Shown: positions 1 to 8,434, numbered from the stretch's first letter. The stretch: 64,000 nucleotides of DNA from JAHJQZ01 sp963675235 (GCA_963675235.2 CAXXFU010000005.1:1-64000); one strand, 5' to 3'. Translations and numbers: made by a program. Notes: a model not told the origin generated them from the letters alone.

Positions 1-127
1 CCTGATCGTCGAGGCGATGAAGACGATGAACCAGATTCCGGCGCACCGTTCCGGCAGGATCACCCGTATCCTTGTCGAGAACTCGCAGCCGGTCGAATAT
101 GGCGAGCCGCTCGCCATTATTGAGTAG
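1..127 (+). CDS. accB: Biotin carboxyl carrier protein of acetyl-CoA carboxylase, C-terminal end (partial)
   Basis: Only the last 41 codons are inside the window; the gene starts before base 1. The reading frame from base 2 gives LIVEAMKTMN, the biotinyl-domain signature, in which the Lys encoded at 20-22 is the residue that carries biotin. The family consensus is EAMKMMN, so the second Met is Thr here. The end (GRITRILVENSQPVEYGEPL) is typical of the barrel-sandwich hybrid domain. The TAG stop at 125-127 lies 6 bases before the start of accC, so the two genes form the usual accBC operon. The product carries carboxybiotin between biotin carboxylase and carboxyltransferase in the first step of fatty acid synthesis. 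Confidence 0.95.
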   Translation, partial: LIVEAMKTMNQIPAHRSGRITRILVENSQPVEYGEPLAIIE

Positions 128-133
128 ACTCTC

Positions 134-1480
134 ATGTTCCATAAGGTCCTCATCGCCAATCGTGGCGAGATCGCCTTGCGGGTGCTGCGCGCCTGCAAGG
201 AGCTGGGCATCCAGACGGTCGCGGTCCATTCGACCGCCGACGCCAATGCCATGCATGTCCGGCTTGCCGACGAAAGCGTGTGCATCGGCCCGCCGCCGGT
301 CAAGGATTCCTATCTCCACATTCCGTCGATCGTCGCCGCCTGCGAGATCACCGGCGCCGATGCCGTGCATCCGGGCTACGGGTTCCTCAGCGAAAACGCC
401 CGTTTCGCCAATATCCTCGAAACCCACAAGATTGCCTTCATCGGCCCGTCGTCGCGTCATATCGAGATGATGGGCGACAAGATCGAGGCCAAGCGCACCG
501 CCAAGGCGCTGGGCATCCCCTGTGTTCCGGGATCGGAAGGCGGGGTTGCGACCGAGGCCGAGGCCAAGAAGATCGCCAAGGAGATTGGCTATCCCGTGCT
601 GGTCAAGGCTGCAGCCGGCGGTGGCGGGCGCGGCATGAAGGTGGCCAATTCCGAAGCCGAGATGGCCACCGCCTTCGGTACGGCGCGCTCCGAATCCAAG
701 GCCGCCTTCGGCGATGACACCGTCTATATCGAGAAATATCTCGGCCGGCCGCGCCATATCGAGGTGCAGGTCATCGGCGACGGCAAGGGCGGCGCCATCC
801 ATCTCGGCACCCGCGACTGCTCGCTGCAGCGCCGGCACCAGAAGATTCTCGAAGAGGCGCCGGCCATGTCGGTGCCGTTCGAAAAGCGCATGGAGATCGG
901 CGAGATCTGTGCCAATGCCGTCAGGCAGCTCGGCTATTCTGGCGCCGGCACCGTCGAGTTCCTCTATGAGAACGGCGAGTTCTACTTCATCGAGATGAAC
1001 ACCCGCCTGCAGGTGGAGCACCCGGTTACCGAGCGCATCACCGACATGGACATCGTTTACGAGCAGATCCGCGTCGCTGCCGGCGAGCCGCTGTCGCTGA
1101 CCCAGGAGCAGGTCAATTTCTTCGGCCACGCCATCGAGGTTCGCATCAATGCCGAGGACCCTGCAACCTTTGCGCCCTCGCCCGGCACCATCAGCTTCTA
1201 CCATCCGGCCGGCGGCGTCGGCGTCAGGATCGATAGCGCCGTCTATCAGGGCTACAAGATCCCGCCCTATTACGACAGCCTGATCGGCAAGCTGATCGTG
1301 CATGGACGTACGCGCGAGGAATGCCTGCAGCGCCTGCGCCGTGCCCTGGACGAATTCGTCGTCGACGGCATCAAGACGACGCTGCCGCTCTTCCTCAGGC
1401 TGATCGACCAGCCGGCGGTCCAGTCCGGGGATTACGACATCCACTGGCTCGAGGGCTTCCTGAGGGACAACAAGGCATAG
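134..1480 (+). CDS. accC: Acetyl-CoA carboxylase, biotin carboxylase subunit
   Basis: The 448-residue protein has the full length of bacterial AccC. It carries out the ATP-dependent carboxylation of the biotin held by AccB. The N-terminal domain begins MFHKVLIANRGEIALRVLRA. The ATP-grasp glycine-rich loop AAAGGGGRGMK lies near residue 160, and the metal and substrate-binding segment FIEMNTRLQVEHPVTE near residue 285. The C-terminal domain contains VRINAEDP and PPYYDSLIGKLIVHG. The ATG lies 6 bases after the accB stop with no clear Shine-Dalgarno sequence, which suggests translational coupling. A GC-rich hairpin follows the stop codon and probably ends the operon. Confidence 0.98.
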   Translation: MFHKVLIANRGEIALRVLRACKELGIQTVAVHSTADANAMHVRLADESVCIGPPPVKDSYLHIPSIVAACEITGADAVHPGYGFLSENARFANILETHKIAFIGPSSRHIEMMGDKIEAKRTAKALGIPCVPGSEGGVATEAEAKKIAKEIGYPVLVKAAAGGGGRGMKVANSEAEMATAFGTARSESKAAFGDDTVYIEKYLGRPRHIEVQVIGDGKGGAIHLGTRDCSLQRRHQKILEEAPAMSVPFEKRMEIGEICANAVRQLGYSGAGTVEFLYENGEFYFIEMNTRLQVEHPVTERITDMDIVYEQIRVAAGEPLSLTQEQVNFFGHAIEVRINAEDPATFAPSPGTISFYHPAGGVGVRIDSAVYQGYKIPPYYDSLIGKLIVHGRTREECLQRLRRALDEFVVDGIKTTLPLFLRLIDQPAVQSGDYDIHWLEGFLRDNKA

Positions 1481-1527
1481 TCTGGCGTCTTCCGCCCATG
1501 CCCGCTTCCCTCGCAATCCGTTTCCGG

Positions 1528-1557
1528 CCCGCGCCATCGGCGCGGGTCATTTCATTT
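1528..1557 (+). terminator. Probable intrinsic terminator after accBC
   Basis: CCCGCGCC (1528-1535) and GGCGCGGG (1539-1546) form an 8-bp stem with a 3-base loop. It is followed by the T-rich TCATTTCATTT instead of a pure T run. The position, about 50 bases after the accC stop and before aat, fits the end of the accBC transcript. Confidence 0.5.
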
Positions 1558-1616
1558 CCGCCTGAGCCGTTGCACCTGCGCATTGGCCTTCGCCGCCAAC
1601 CGGGCTAGGCTCAGGC

Positions 1617-2261
1617 ATGGCCCGTCCCGACCCGTTCGATCTCGAAATCACGCCCGACCTGATCCTCAGGGCCTATCAGGCAGGCATCTTCCCGATGGCC
1701 GAGAACGCCGCGGACGAGGACGTGTTCTGGGTCAGCCCGGAGATGCGCGGAATCCTGCCGCTCGACGGTTTCCACATCTCCAAAAGCCTCAGGAAGGCGA
1801 TCAGACGGCCTGATCACGAGATCCGGGTCGACAGTGATTTTGATGCGGTCATCTCCGGCTGCGCCAGCATTGGTGCCGATCGCGACGTCACCTGGATCAA
1901 TGGCACGATCCGCAGCGTTTATGGCGAACTGTTCCGGCGCGGCTTCTGCCACACGGTCGAGGTTTGGTCCGGCAATGAACTCGTCGGCGGATTGTATGGT
2001 CTCGCCATCGGCGGCGCCTTTTTCGGCGAATCAATGTTCCACACCAGGACCGACGCCTCCAAGATTGCCATGGCGCACCTGGTCGCCCGCCTCAAGGCCG
2101 GCGGCTTTTCACTTCTGGACACCCAGTTCCTGACCGAACACCTCGCCTCGCTCGGCGGTATTGAGGTCAAGCGCGAGACCTATGAGATGCTCCTGGCCGA
2201 GGCGCTGGCCAGGCCCGGCGATTTCCATGCGCTCGATGAAACGGATCAGCTGCGCGAGTAG
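1617..2261 (+). CDS. aat: Leucyl/phenylalanyl-tRNA--protein transferase
   Basis: The 214-residue protein transfers Leu or Phe from charged tRNA to N-terminal Arg or Lys of proteins, creating an N-degron read by ClpS-ClpAP. Family features seen are the N-terminal segment YQAGIFPMAE followed by FWVSPEMRGILPLDGFHISK, the segment GGLYGLAIGGAFFGESMF, then LLDTQFLTEHLASLGG near the C-terminus. An aat gene downstream of accBC, next to DUF2155 and NDUFA12-like genes, is a common Hyphomicrobiales arrangement. Its 3' end overlaps by 16 bases the end of the convergent hypothetical gene at 2246-2683. Confidence 0.96.
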   Translation: MARPDPFDLEITPDLILRAYQAGIFPMAENAADEDVFWVSPEMRGILPLDGFHISKSLRKAIRRPDHEIRVDSDFDAVISGCASIGADRDVTWINGTIRSVYGELFRRGFCHTVEVWSGNELVGGLYGLAIGGAFFGESMFHTRTDASKIAMAHLVARLKAGGFSLLDTQFLTEHLASLGGIEVKRETYEMLLAEALARPGDFHALDETDQLRE

Positions 2262-2683
2262 CGCACGCGATAGTCGCGGTGCCAGGAAACGCCATCGCTC
2301 GAATAGAGCCACTCCCCGGTGAGTTCGCCCTTGCCTTCCAGCGTTGCCATCAGCCTTTGCGAGAAGCCGGGCTTGTAGCGCCAGATGTCGACGACACCGT
2401 TGATGAAGCTCATCTCGAAGATGCGCGAGACGTCGCGGTTGTCGTGATAGAGCACCGAATAGGTGTGATGGTCGTCATCGACCCCGATCACCCATTTGCC
2501 AACCGGCATGCGCTCGTCCTCGAATGAGGCGCGCATCACCACCACGGCGCCGTCGAGGTCGCGGCCGATGCTGGCCTTGCCGTGCAAGGTGTCCTCAGGC
2601 TTGTCGAGAAAATGGGCCTCCGAAACGAGCACGTCCCAGTCACCCAGAAGCGGTTCAAGAGCGGCAAGCATCTTGTTGGCCAT
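2246..2683 (-). CDS. Conserved hypothetical protein, about 145 residues
   Basis: The start chosen is the ATG at 2683 because GGGAGGGG lies just upstream; a longer version lacks such a site. The protein begins MANKMLAALEPLLGDWDVLV and has alternating short strands, with GDWDV near the N-terminus and KGELTGEWLYSSDGVSWHRDY near the C-terminus. The pattern (a leading 'L..L.GDW' and repeated Trp/Arg strands) recalls the small beta-barrel DUF1579-type proteins, but this is a weak resemblance. There is no signal peptide and no membrane segment. The 3' end runs into aat, the convergent neighbour. No function can be assigned. Confidence 0.75.
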   Translation of the reverse strand: MANKMLAALEPLLGDWDVLVSEAHFLDKPEDTLHGKASIGRDLDGAVVVMRASFEDERMPVGKWVIGVDDDHHTYSVLYHDNRDVSRIFEMSFINGVVDIWRYKPGFSQRLMATLEGKGELTGEWLYSSDGVSWHRDYRVRYSRS

Positions 2684-2820
2684 GATCCCCTCCCTGACCA
2701 ATGATGTCGGCGAATCTATCCCAGCGCGCGAGCCACGCCAACGCGGCACGCGCGCACCCTACCCATGACAGGGGAGATCGGGCCGAAGGCAGGAATGGGA
2801 AGGCAGGTGGCCTGGCCGGT

Positions 2821-3228
2821 CTAGCCGCGCTGGTCCGGCGGCGGCACGTCGCTCGACTGTTTGCAGTCGATCAGCCAGATGTCGTAGACGGCGTTGTCGA
2901 TGGCGTTGAGCGCCGGGCTGTCGGCGAACATCCAGCCGGTGAAGATGCGCTTCAGCGAGCCCTGCAGCGAAACCTGATCGACTTCGATGAAGGTCGAGGT
3001 GCGCTGGGTCTCGGTCGGCGGCCGTGTATAGCAGGCACGCGGCGTGATCTGCAGCGCCCCGAACTGCACCGTTTCCCCGATATAGACATCAAAGGTGGTC
3101 ACGCGACCGGTGATCTTGTCGAGACCATCGAACGTCGCCACCGGATTGGCGATGGTCTCAGCCAGGGTGGGAGCCACTGCGCCGAGCGCTGACGCTGCGC
3201 AGAAAAGGCCGAAAAGGAATCGCTTCAT
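2821..3228 (-). CDS. DUF2155 family exported protein
   Basis: This 135-residue protein begins MKRFLFGLFCAASALGAVAP and has a clear signal peptide ending near TLAETIANP. The mature part has the DUF2155 (COG4765) pattern: a stretch like ATFDGLDKITGRVTTFDVYI, then VQFGALQITPRACYTRP, RTSTFIEVDQ and IFTGWMFADSPALNAIDNAVYDIWLIDCK. Proteins of this kind are widespread in alphaproteobacteria and are predicted to be periplasmic; the function is unknown. The upstream neighbour in the same direction is the NDUFA12-like gene, 47 bases away, so the pair may be co-transcribed. Confidence 0.9.
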   Translation of the reverse strand: MKRFLFGLFCAASALGAVAPTLAETIANPVATFDGLDKITGRVTTFDVYIGETVQFGALQITPRACYTRPPTETQRTSTFIEVDQVSLQGSLKRIFTGWMFADSPALNAIDNAVYDIWLIDCKQSSDVPPPDQRG

Positions 3229-3275
3229 GATCACGCGGCTAGTGGAACCAGACAATTATGGCCGTGAAAGGACGC

Positions 3276-3659
3276 CTAGGCGTCGGGCGACCAGGCCTCA
3301 TAGTCGCCCGTCACCTGGGGGCGACGGGCCTTGTTGAGAATCGAACCGTCGGGACGGTAGGCTGCCGCGGTACCGCTGAGGTTGGGCTGGTGCGCCTTCT
3401 CCCACTCGTGGGCGACGTAGGCTTCCTCGGTCGGCGGGGTGTCGGTGCGATGATGCATCCAGCCGTGCCAGCCGGGCGGAATCGCTGAAGCTTCGGCATA
3501 GCCGTTGAAGATCACCTTGCGGCGGTCGCCCTTCTTGGACTTGTAGTAGCGGTTGCCGAATTCATCCGTGCCGACATACTTGCCATGGAACATGATCCAC
3601 AGCCTGACGCCGAGCGTCTGCTTGTGCCACCAGATGAAGAGTTCCGCGAGAAGCTGCAT
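3276..3659 (-). CDS. NDUFA12-family complex I accessory protein
   Basis: The 127-residue protein matches bacterial relatives of mitochondrial complex I subunit NDUFA12 (B17.2). Visible features are the N-terminal aromatic segment LFIWWHKQTLGVRLW, then GKYVGTDEFGNRYYKSK and RWVIFNGY-type residues (here RKVIFNGYAEASAIPPGWHG), then WMHHRTDTPPTEE and a C-terminal Asn-Leu-Ser-Gly-Thr stretch. The ATG at 3659 was chosen because the conserved domain begins there. In alphaproteobacteria this small protein is a supernumerary subunit of NADH:ubiquinone oxidoreductase, placed at the membrane-arm/hydrophilic-arm junction. It is followed by the DUF2155 gene on the same strand. Confidence 0.93.
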   Translation of the reverse strand: MQLLAELFIWWHKQTLGVRLWIMFHGKYVGTDEFGNRYYKSKKGDRRKVIFNGYAEASAIPPGWHGWMHHRTDTPPTEEAYVAHEWEKAHQPNLSGTAAAYRPDGSILNKARRPQVTGDYEAWSPDA

Positions 3660-4056
3660 GTGTTTTGTCCGCACCAGATTGTCGGTCGGCCCTGCATCTA
3701 GCACGGGAGTTGGTGCGCGCCTAGACCCGACGGCGGAACCGGGCCGCAGACTCGGAACCCGGCGCGCATTGCTCATCGATCCGCACAGTCATCGACAAAA
3801 AAACGCGCTTGACAGAATCGCTCGAAAAGCCGCGTTGGAACCCGACAGGATTCGCTCCTCTGGCACGGCTCCGTCACCGCAAAATGCGAGTCCGGCGCCA
3901 GCCGCCTAAAGTCGAGCATTTGGATGGATTTGCGGGCGGAAACGACAGCATATTGTCGGATTTTCGCGAGGCTGACGCGGCAAGTTTTGCCGAGCCAAAC
4001 CCGTCACTCAGGTCCTTTTGTCGCGCCCGGCGTTTTCCCCGATCTTCACACTTTAG

Positions 4057-4103
4057 CCACTACATTTAGCTATCTTTGCCAGCGTAAACACTAGGGCTTG
4101 TCG
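4057..4103 (+). promoter_or_regulatory. Pair of NrdR-box-like sites upstream of nrdJ
   Basis: CCACTACATTTAGCTA (4057-4072) and ACACTAGGGCTTGTCG (4088-4103) each match the NrdR box consensus (acaCwAtATaTwGwgt) at about 10 of 16 positions, including the outer CTA and the later T(A/T)G. The sites start exactly 31 bases apart, which is the three-helical-turn spacing typical of NrdR box pairs. NrdR represses ribonucleotide reductase genes, so the position upstream of nrdJ is right. The individual matches are imperfect, so this rests mainly on spacing and context. Confidence 0.4.
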
Positions 4104-4122
4104 TTTTCCCGAATCTTGTGTG

Positions 4123-4152
4123 TTGACGATAATTCGAAAACGGGACTAGCCT
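4123..4152 (+). promoter_or_regulatory. Possible sigma-70 type promoter for nrdJ
   Basis: TTGACG (4123-4128) is a good -35 element; TAGCCT (4147-4152), 18 bases later, is a weak -10 candidate. It lies just downstream of the NrdR-box-like pair. If used, the transcript would have an untranslated leader of about 335 bases. Confidence 0.3.
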
Positions 4153-4159
4153 TTGCGGG

Positions 4160-4493
4160 TTGTTCGACGTCAATCGCCCGCAAAAACGGCCCTGAGGCCG
4201 GTGCGGGAAGCCGGACAGAACCGAGGTCAGGTCGTTCGTTCCGATTCGGGAAGAACAGGGCTCGGTTTCTCCGGTCTGAGGGCTCCTTGCGGGGGGCTTC
4301 AGGATCGGCTTCGAACACGGCGCGTCCAGACCAATCCGGCAAGAGACCGGAGGCTGGACTAGGTCATGCGCCCATCAATCACGGGACCGGTAACGGTTCC
4401 GGTTTTGGGAAGTGTTGAATTGGGATTGAAGCCATAGGTTATTGGCTTCGGGGCGTTTGCTGCGCCCTTTCGATATGAATTGGGGATTGCATC
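4160..4493 (+). promoter_or_regulatory. Structured 5' leader of nrdJ with alternative pairings
   Basis: CTCCGGTCT (4269-4277) is exactly complementary to AGACCGGAG (4344-4352). The right arm can instead form a local hairpin, with GTCCAG (4324-4329) pairing CTGGAC (4354-4359) around an inner TCCGG (4335-4339)/CCGGA (4347-4351) stem, so the two folds exclude each other. GAAGCC (4428-4433) pairs GGCTTC (4444-4449). GGGCG (4451-4455) pairs CGCCC (4463-4467) and is followed by TTT, terminator-like, 27 bases before the start codon. I do not see the conserved box of a cobalamin riboswitch. The leader may be an attenuator or an undescribed regulatory RNA; this is inference from pairing alone. Confidence 0.4.
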
Positions 4494-7400
4494 GTGCGCA
4501 TTGAGCGTCGTTTCACCAAACCGGACCAGTCCGCCTATGACGGCATCGAATTTCGCCAGGCTGTCAGCGAAATCAAGAATCCGGACGGGTCCATCGTCTT
4601 TCGCATGGACGACATTGACGTGCCGACCGCGTGGTCGCAGGTCGCCTCGGACATCATTGCCCAGAAGTATTTTCGCAAGGCCGGCGTTGCCCGCGCCCTG
4701 AAGCGCGTCGAGGAAAACGACGTGCCGTCCTGGCTGTGGCGCTCCGTGCCCGACGAGGACGCCCTTGCCAAGCTGCCCGAGGACGAGCGCTACGGTTCGG
4801 AAACCGACAGCCGCCAGGTCTTCGATCGCCTTGCCGGCACCTGGACCTACTGGGGCTGGAAGGGAGGCTATTTCGACAGCGAAGACGACGCCCGCGCCTT
4901 TTTCGACGAATTGCGCTTCACCCTCGCCACCCAGCGCGTCGCACCCAATTCCCCGCAATGGTTCAACACCGGCCTTCATTGGGCCTATGGCATCGACGGC
5001 CCCGGACAGGGCCACTATTACGTCGACCCGTTCACCGGCGAGCTGACCCAGTCGGCATCAGCCTATGAGCATCCGCAACCGCATGCCTGCTTCATCCAAT
5101 CCGTCGGTGACGATCTGGTCAATGACGGTGGCATCATGGACCTGTGGGTGCGCGAGGCCCGCCTGTTCAAATACGGTTCGGGCACCGGCTCCAATTTCAG
5201 CCATCTGCGCGGCGAAGGCGAACGCCTGTCGGGCGGCGGCAAGTCGTCCGGGCTCATGAGCTTTTTGAAGATCGGCGACCGCGCCGCCGGCGCCATCAAG
5301 TCGGGCGGCACCACCCGCCGCGCCGCCAAGATGGTGGTTGTCGACATCGATCACCCCGATATCGAGGCCTATATCAACTGGAAGGTGACCGAAGAGCAGA
5401 AGGTCGCCGCGCTCGTCACCGGTTCGAAGACCGTCTCGAAGCACCTGAAAGCCGTGCTCAAGGCCTGCATCAATTGCGAGGCCGCCGATGGCGCCTGCTT
5501 CGACGTTTCCAAGAACCCTGCCCTCAAGCGCGAGGTCAAGGCCGCCAAGAAGGCGCTGGTGCCGGAGAACTACATCCAGCGCGTCATCCAGTTCGCCCGC
5601 CAGGGCTACACGGAGATGGATTTCCCGGTCTACAACACCGACTGGGATTCGGAGGCCTATCTGACGGTCGCCGGCCAGAACTCCAACAACTCGGTGCGCG
5701 TCACCGACGATTTCCTCAGGTCCGTCGAGGACAATGGCGACTGGAACCTGATCGGCCGCACCACCGGCAAGGTCACCAAGACGCTCAAGGCCCGCGATCT
5801 GTGGGAACAGATCGGCTATGCCGCCTGGGCCTCGGCCGATCCCGGCATCCAGTACCACACCACCATCAACGACTGGCACACCTGCCCGGTCGCCGGCCCG
5901 ATCACGGCCTCGAACCCGTGCTCGGAATACATGTTCCTCGACGACACGGCCTGCAATCTCGCCTCGATCAACCTTCTGCCCTACCGCAACAAGGATTCGA
6001 GCTTCGATACCGAAGGCTTCGAGCACACGGCGCGGCTGTGGACGCTGGTTCTCGAGATCTCGGTGATGATGGCGCAGTTCCCCTCGCGCGCCATCGCCGA
6101 ACGGAGCTACCAGTACCGCACCCTCGGTCTCGGCTTCGCCAATATCGGCGGCATGCTGATGACGTCCGGCATTCCTTATGACAGCGACGAGGGCCGGGCC
6201 ATCTGCGGCGCCATCTCGGCGGTCATGACCGGCGTTTCCTATGCGACCTCGGCGGAGATTGCCAAGGAACTCGGCGCCTTCCCCGATTACGAGCGCAACT
6301 CGAAATCGATGCTCAAGGTCATCGCCAACCACCGCACCGCGGCCTATGGCAAGAAGACCGGCTACAAGGAGCTCAACATCCTGCCGGTGCCGCTTGATCA
6401 CGATTCGTGCCCGGACAAGAACCTGATCAAGCGCGCCATGTTCGCCTGGGATCAGGCCTATGATCTCGGCCGCCAGCACGGCTATCGCAATGCCCAGGTC
6501 TCCGTCGTCGCCCCGACCGGCACGATCGGCCTGGTCATGGATTGCGACACCACCGGCATCGAGCCCGACTATGCGCTGGTCAAGTTCAAGAAGCTCGCCG
6601 GCGGCGGCTATTTCAAGATCATCAACCGCGCCGTTCCCCCGGCCCTTCGCACCCTCGGCTATTCCGAGAGCGACATCGCCGAGATCGAGGCCTATGCCGT
6701 CGGTCATGGCAATCTCGACCAGGCCCCGGCGATCAACCCGGCCTCTCTCAAGGCCAAGGGCTTCACCGACGAGCTGATCGCCACGCTCAACACGGCGCTG
6801 AAGACGGCGTTCGACATCAAGTTCGCCTTCAACAAGTTCACGCTCGGCGAAGAGTTCTGCCGCGACGTGCTCGGCATTTCCGAAGACGATCTCAACGATT
6901 TCACCTTCGAGATGCTGCCGGCGCTCGGCTTCTCCAAAAAGGAGATCGAGGCGGCCAATATCCACATTTGTGGCGCCATGACGCTCGAAGGCGCGCCGCA
7001 TCTGAAGGACGAGCACCTGCCCGTCTTCGATTGCGCTTCCCCGACCGGCAAGACCGGCAAGCGCTACTTGTCCGTCGACAGCCACATCCGCATGATGGCA
7101 GCGGCCCAGCCGTTCATTTCGGGCGCGATCAGCAAAACCATCAACATGCCGAACGACGCCACCGTCGAGGACGCCAAGTCGGCCTACATGCTGAGCTGGC
7201 AGCTGGCGCTCAAGGCCAATGCGCTTTACCGCGACGGTTCCAAGCTTTCCCAGCCGCTCAACGCCTCTCTCGTTGCCGAAGACGAGGACGAGGAGGACGA
7301 TGCCGTCGAGGCGCTGATCGCCCAGCCGGCGGCGGCCCGTACGGCAGCGGTGGCCGAAAAGGTCATCGAGCGCGTCGTCGAGCGCATCCGCGATCGCGAG

Positions 7401-8219
7401 AAGATGCCGCATCGCCGCAAGGGCTACACCCAGAAGGCAGTCGTCGGCGGCCACAAGGTCTATGTCCGTACTGGCGAATACGAGGACGGGCGCCTCGGCG
7501 AGATCTTCATCGACATGCACAAGGAAGGCGCCGCCTTCCGCGCCATGATGAACAATTTCGCCATCGCCGTGTCGCTCGGCCTGCAATATGGCGTGCCGCT
7601 CGAGGAATATGTCGAGGCCTTCACCTTCACGCGCTTCGAGCCGGCCGGCATGGTCATGGGCAACGAAACGATCAAGAACGCCACCTCGATCCTCGACTAC
7701 ATCTTCCGCGAGCTGGCGATCTCCTATCTCGACCGCACCGACCTCGCCCATGTGGCGCCCGACAAGATGGGCTCGACGACGCTTTCGGGCGGCGTCAGCG
7801 AGGACGAGGAGGTCCGCGACCGCGACGGTTCGCACGCCCCGGCCCCTGTTCCGGCGGAGAGCCTCGTCTCCCGCGGCATGACCCGCGGCCGCGTCGCCAA
7901 CCAGAAGCTGATGATCGTGAGTTCGGACGCCCAGATGTCGGGCAACCCGGTCAAGGCGATGCAGGCTTCGGTGACGGCTCTGAAGACCGCCACGGCTTTG
8001 AAGCCCGCCGACGAACCGCTGCCGCTCGGCAAGGTCGAAGAGGAAGTGGCGAAAGCCCCGGCCAGGAAGCCCATGCACAAGGAAGAGGCCCTGAGGGCCG
8101 AAGCCCAGATGAAGGGCTACACCGGCGACCAGTGCTCGGAATGCAACAACTTCACGATGGTGAGGAACGGCACCTGCCTGAAGTGCGAGACCTGCGGAGC
8201 AACGACTGGGTGTTCGTAG
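4494..8219 (+). CDS. nrdJ: Adenosylcobalamin-dependent (class II) ribonucleoside-diphosphate reductase
   Basis: The 1241-residue protein reduces ribonucleotides to deoxyribonucleotides using adenosylcobalamin and works without oxygen control. Features in order: an N-terminal region with the RFTKPDQSAYDGIEFR start; NSPQWFNTGLHWAYG near residue 150; substrate-site residues including NPCSEYMFLDDTACNLASINL (N-x-C-x-E radical motif) near residue 480; APTGTIGLVMDCDTTGIEP near residue 675; a C-terminal part with a metal-binding or redox tail CSECNNFTMVRNGTCLKC. An acidic, low-complexity linker (EDEDEEDDAVE) lies near residue 925. The start is GTG at 4494 with TGGGGA upstream; this gives the family start. 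No other RNR gene is in the window. A copy of a 45-bp repeat begins 10 bases after the stop. Confidence 0.97.
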   Translation: MRIERRFTKPDQSAYDGIEFRQAVSEIKNPDGSIVFRMDDIDVPTAWSQVASDIIAQKYFRKAGVARALKRVEENDVPSWLWRSVPDEDALAKLPEDERYGSETDSRQVFDRLAGTWTYWGWKGGYFDSEDDARAFFDELRFTLATQRVAPNSPQWFNTGLHWAYGIDGPGQGHYYVDPFTGELTQSASAYEHPQPHACFIQSVGDDLVNDGGIMDLWVREARLFKYGSGTGSNFSHLRGEGERLSGGGKSSGLMSFLKIGDRAAGAIKSGGTTRRAAKMVVVDIDHPDIEAYINWKVTEEQKVAALVTGSKTVSKHLKAVLKACINCEAADGACFDVSKNPALKREVKAAKKALVPENYIQRVIQFARQGYTEMDFPVYNTDWDSEAYLTVAGQNSNNSVRVTDDFLRSVEDNGDWNLIGRTTGKVTKTLKARDLWEQIGYAAWASADPGIQYHTTINDWHTCPVAGPITASNPCSEYMFLDDTACNLASINLLPYRNKDSSFDTEGFEHTARLWTLVLEISVMMAQFPSRAIAERSYQYRTLGLGFANIGGMLMTSGIPYDSDEGRAICGAISAVMTGVSYATSAEIAKELGAFPDYERNSKSMLKVIANHRTAAYGKKTGYKELNILPVPLDHDSCPDKNLIKRAMFAWDQAYDLGRQHGYRNAQVSVVAPTGTIGLVMDCDTTGIEPDYALVKFKKLAGGGYFKIINRAVPPALRTLGYSESDIAEIEAYAVGHGNLDQAPAINPASLKAKGFTDELIATLNTALKTAFDIKFAFNKFTLGEEFCRDVLGISEDDLNDFTFEMLPALGFSKKEIEAANIHICGAMTLEGAPHLKDEHLPVFDCASPTGKTGKRYLSVDSHIRMMAAAQPFISGAISKTINMPNDATVEDAKSAYMLSWQLALKANALYRDGSKLSQPLNASLVAEDEDEEDDAVEALIAQPAAARTAAVAEKVIERVVERIRDREKMPHRRKGYTQKAVVGGHKVYVRTGEYEDGRLGEIFIDMHKEGAAFRAMMNNFAIAVSLGLQYGVPLEEYVEAFTFTRFEPAGMVMGNETIKNATSILDYIFRELAISYLDRTDLAHVAPDKMGSTTLSGGVSEDEEVRDRDGSHAPAPVPAESLVSRGMTRGRVANQKLMIVSSDAQMSGNPVKAMQASVTALKTATALKPADEPLPLGKVEEEVAKAPARKPMHKEEALRAEAQMKGYTGDQCSECNNFTMVRNGTCLKCETCGATTGCS

Positions 8220-8228
8220 GAGGGTTGC

Positions 8229-8274
8229 CAGAAAAAGTGCGAAGCGGTTTTTCGGTTCGGCAACCCGACCACTA
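8229..8274 (+). repeat. 45-bp interspersed repeat, copy A
   Basis: This segment begins CAGAAAAAGTGCGAAGCGG (the C is at 8229) and ends in CCGACCACTA. It matches the copy at 10342-10387 at roughly four of five positions and more loosely the copy at 31187-31230. All carry a GGT(T/C)CG ... CGACC mini-hairpin. This copy starts 10 bases after the nrdJ stop and marks the left edge of the repeat-rich island. Confidence 0.7.
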
Positions 8275-8297
8275 AAGACGACCGGCCCAGATCAATT

Positions 8298-8335
8298 CCT
8301 CATCCTGAGCCTGTCGAAGGACGAGGGTTTGGCCA
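8298..8335. repeat. Dispersed palindromic repeat (CATCCTGAGCCTGTCGAAGG type)
   Basis: The core CATCCTGAGCCTGTCGAAGG recurs in the window in both orientations (10073-10113 and two inverted copies at 10131-10177). Similar intergenic repeats are common in sphingomonad and rhizobial genomes. This copy is in the gap between nrdJ and the AT-rich gene at 8435. Confidence 0.75.
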
Positions 8336-8434
8336 TAGAGCGGCGGATAACTGCCCGCGCGCCTAGATAGACGATATCGCGAGGCATTGAGTGACCCCGG
8401 CTCAGAAATGGGCCGGGGTTATAGGAACTGAACA

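Larger units (their letters stand above)
3660..4493. other. Long non-coding region between the NDUFA12-like gene and nrdJ
   Basis: About 830 bases hold no convincing gene: the open frames here have no Shine-Dalgarno sequence, no recognisable domain and biased composition. The right half (about 4050-4493) holds regulatory-looking structure described separately: two NrdR-box-like sites, a possible promoter, and a leader with several inverted repeats ahead of the GTG start of nrdJ. In 3660-4050 I see nothing beyond ordinary sequence. Confidence 0.6.

Noticed and set aside
4091..4342. Leftward 83-codon open frame upstream of nrdJ
   Set aside because: No start signal, no similarity, and it overlaps the structured leader of nrdJ.
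4160..4493. Cobalamin riboswitch before nrdJ
   Set aside because: A GCCGGTGCGGGAAGCCGG-like segment resembles part of the riboswitch, but the conserved B12 box (AGCCAGGAGACCTGCC type) and the rest of the core are not present.
5058..8078. Long leftward open frame of about 1000 codons across nrdJ
   Set aside because: It is the antisense shadow of nrdJ; composition is Arg/Gly/Asp-rich and no domain is seen.
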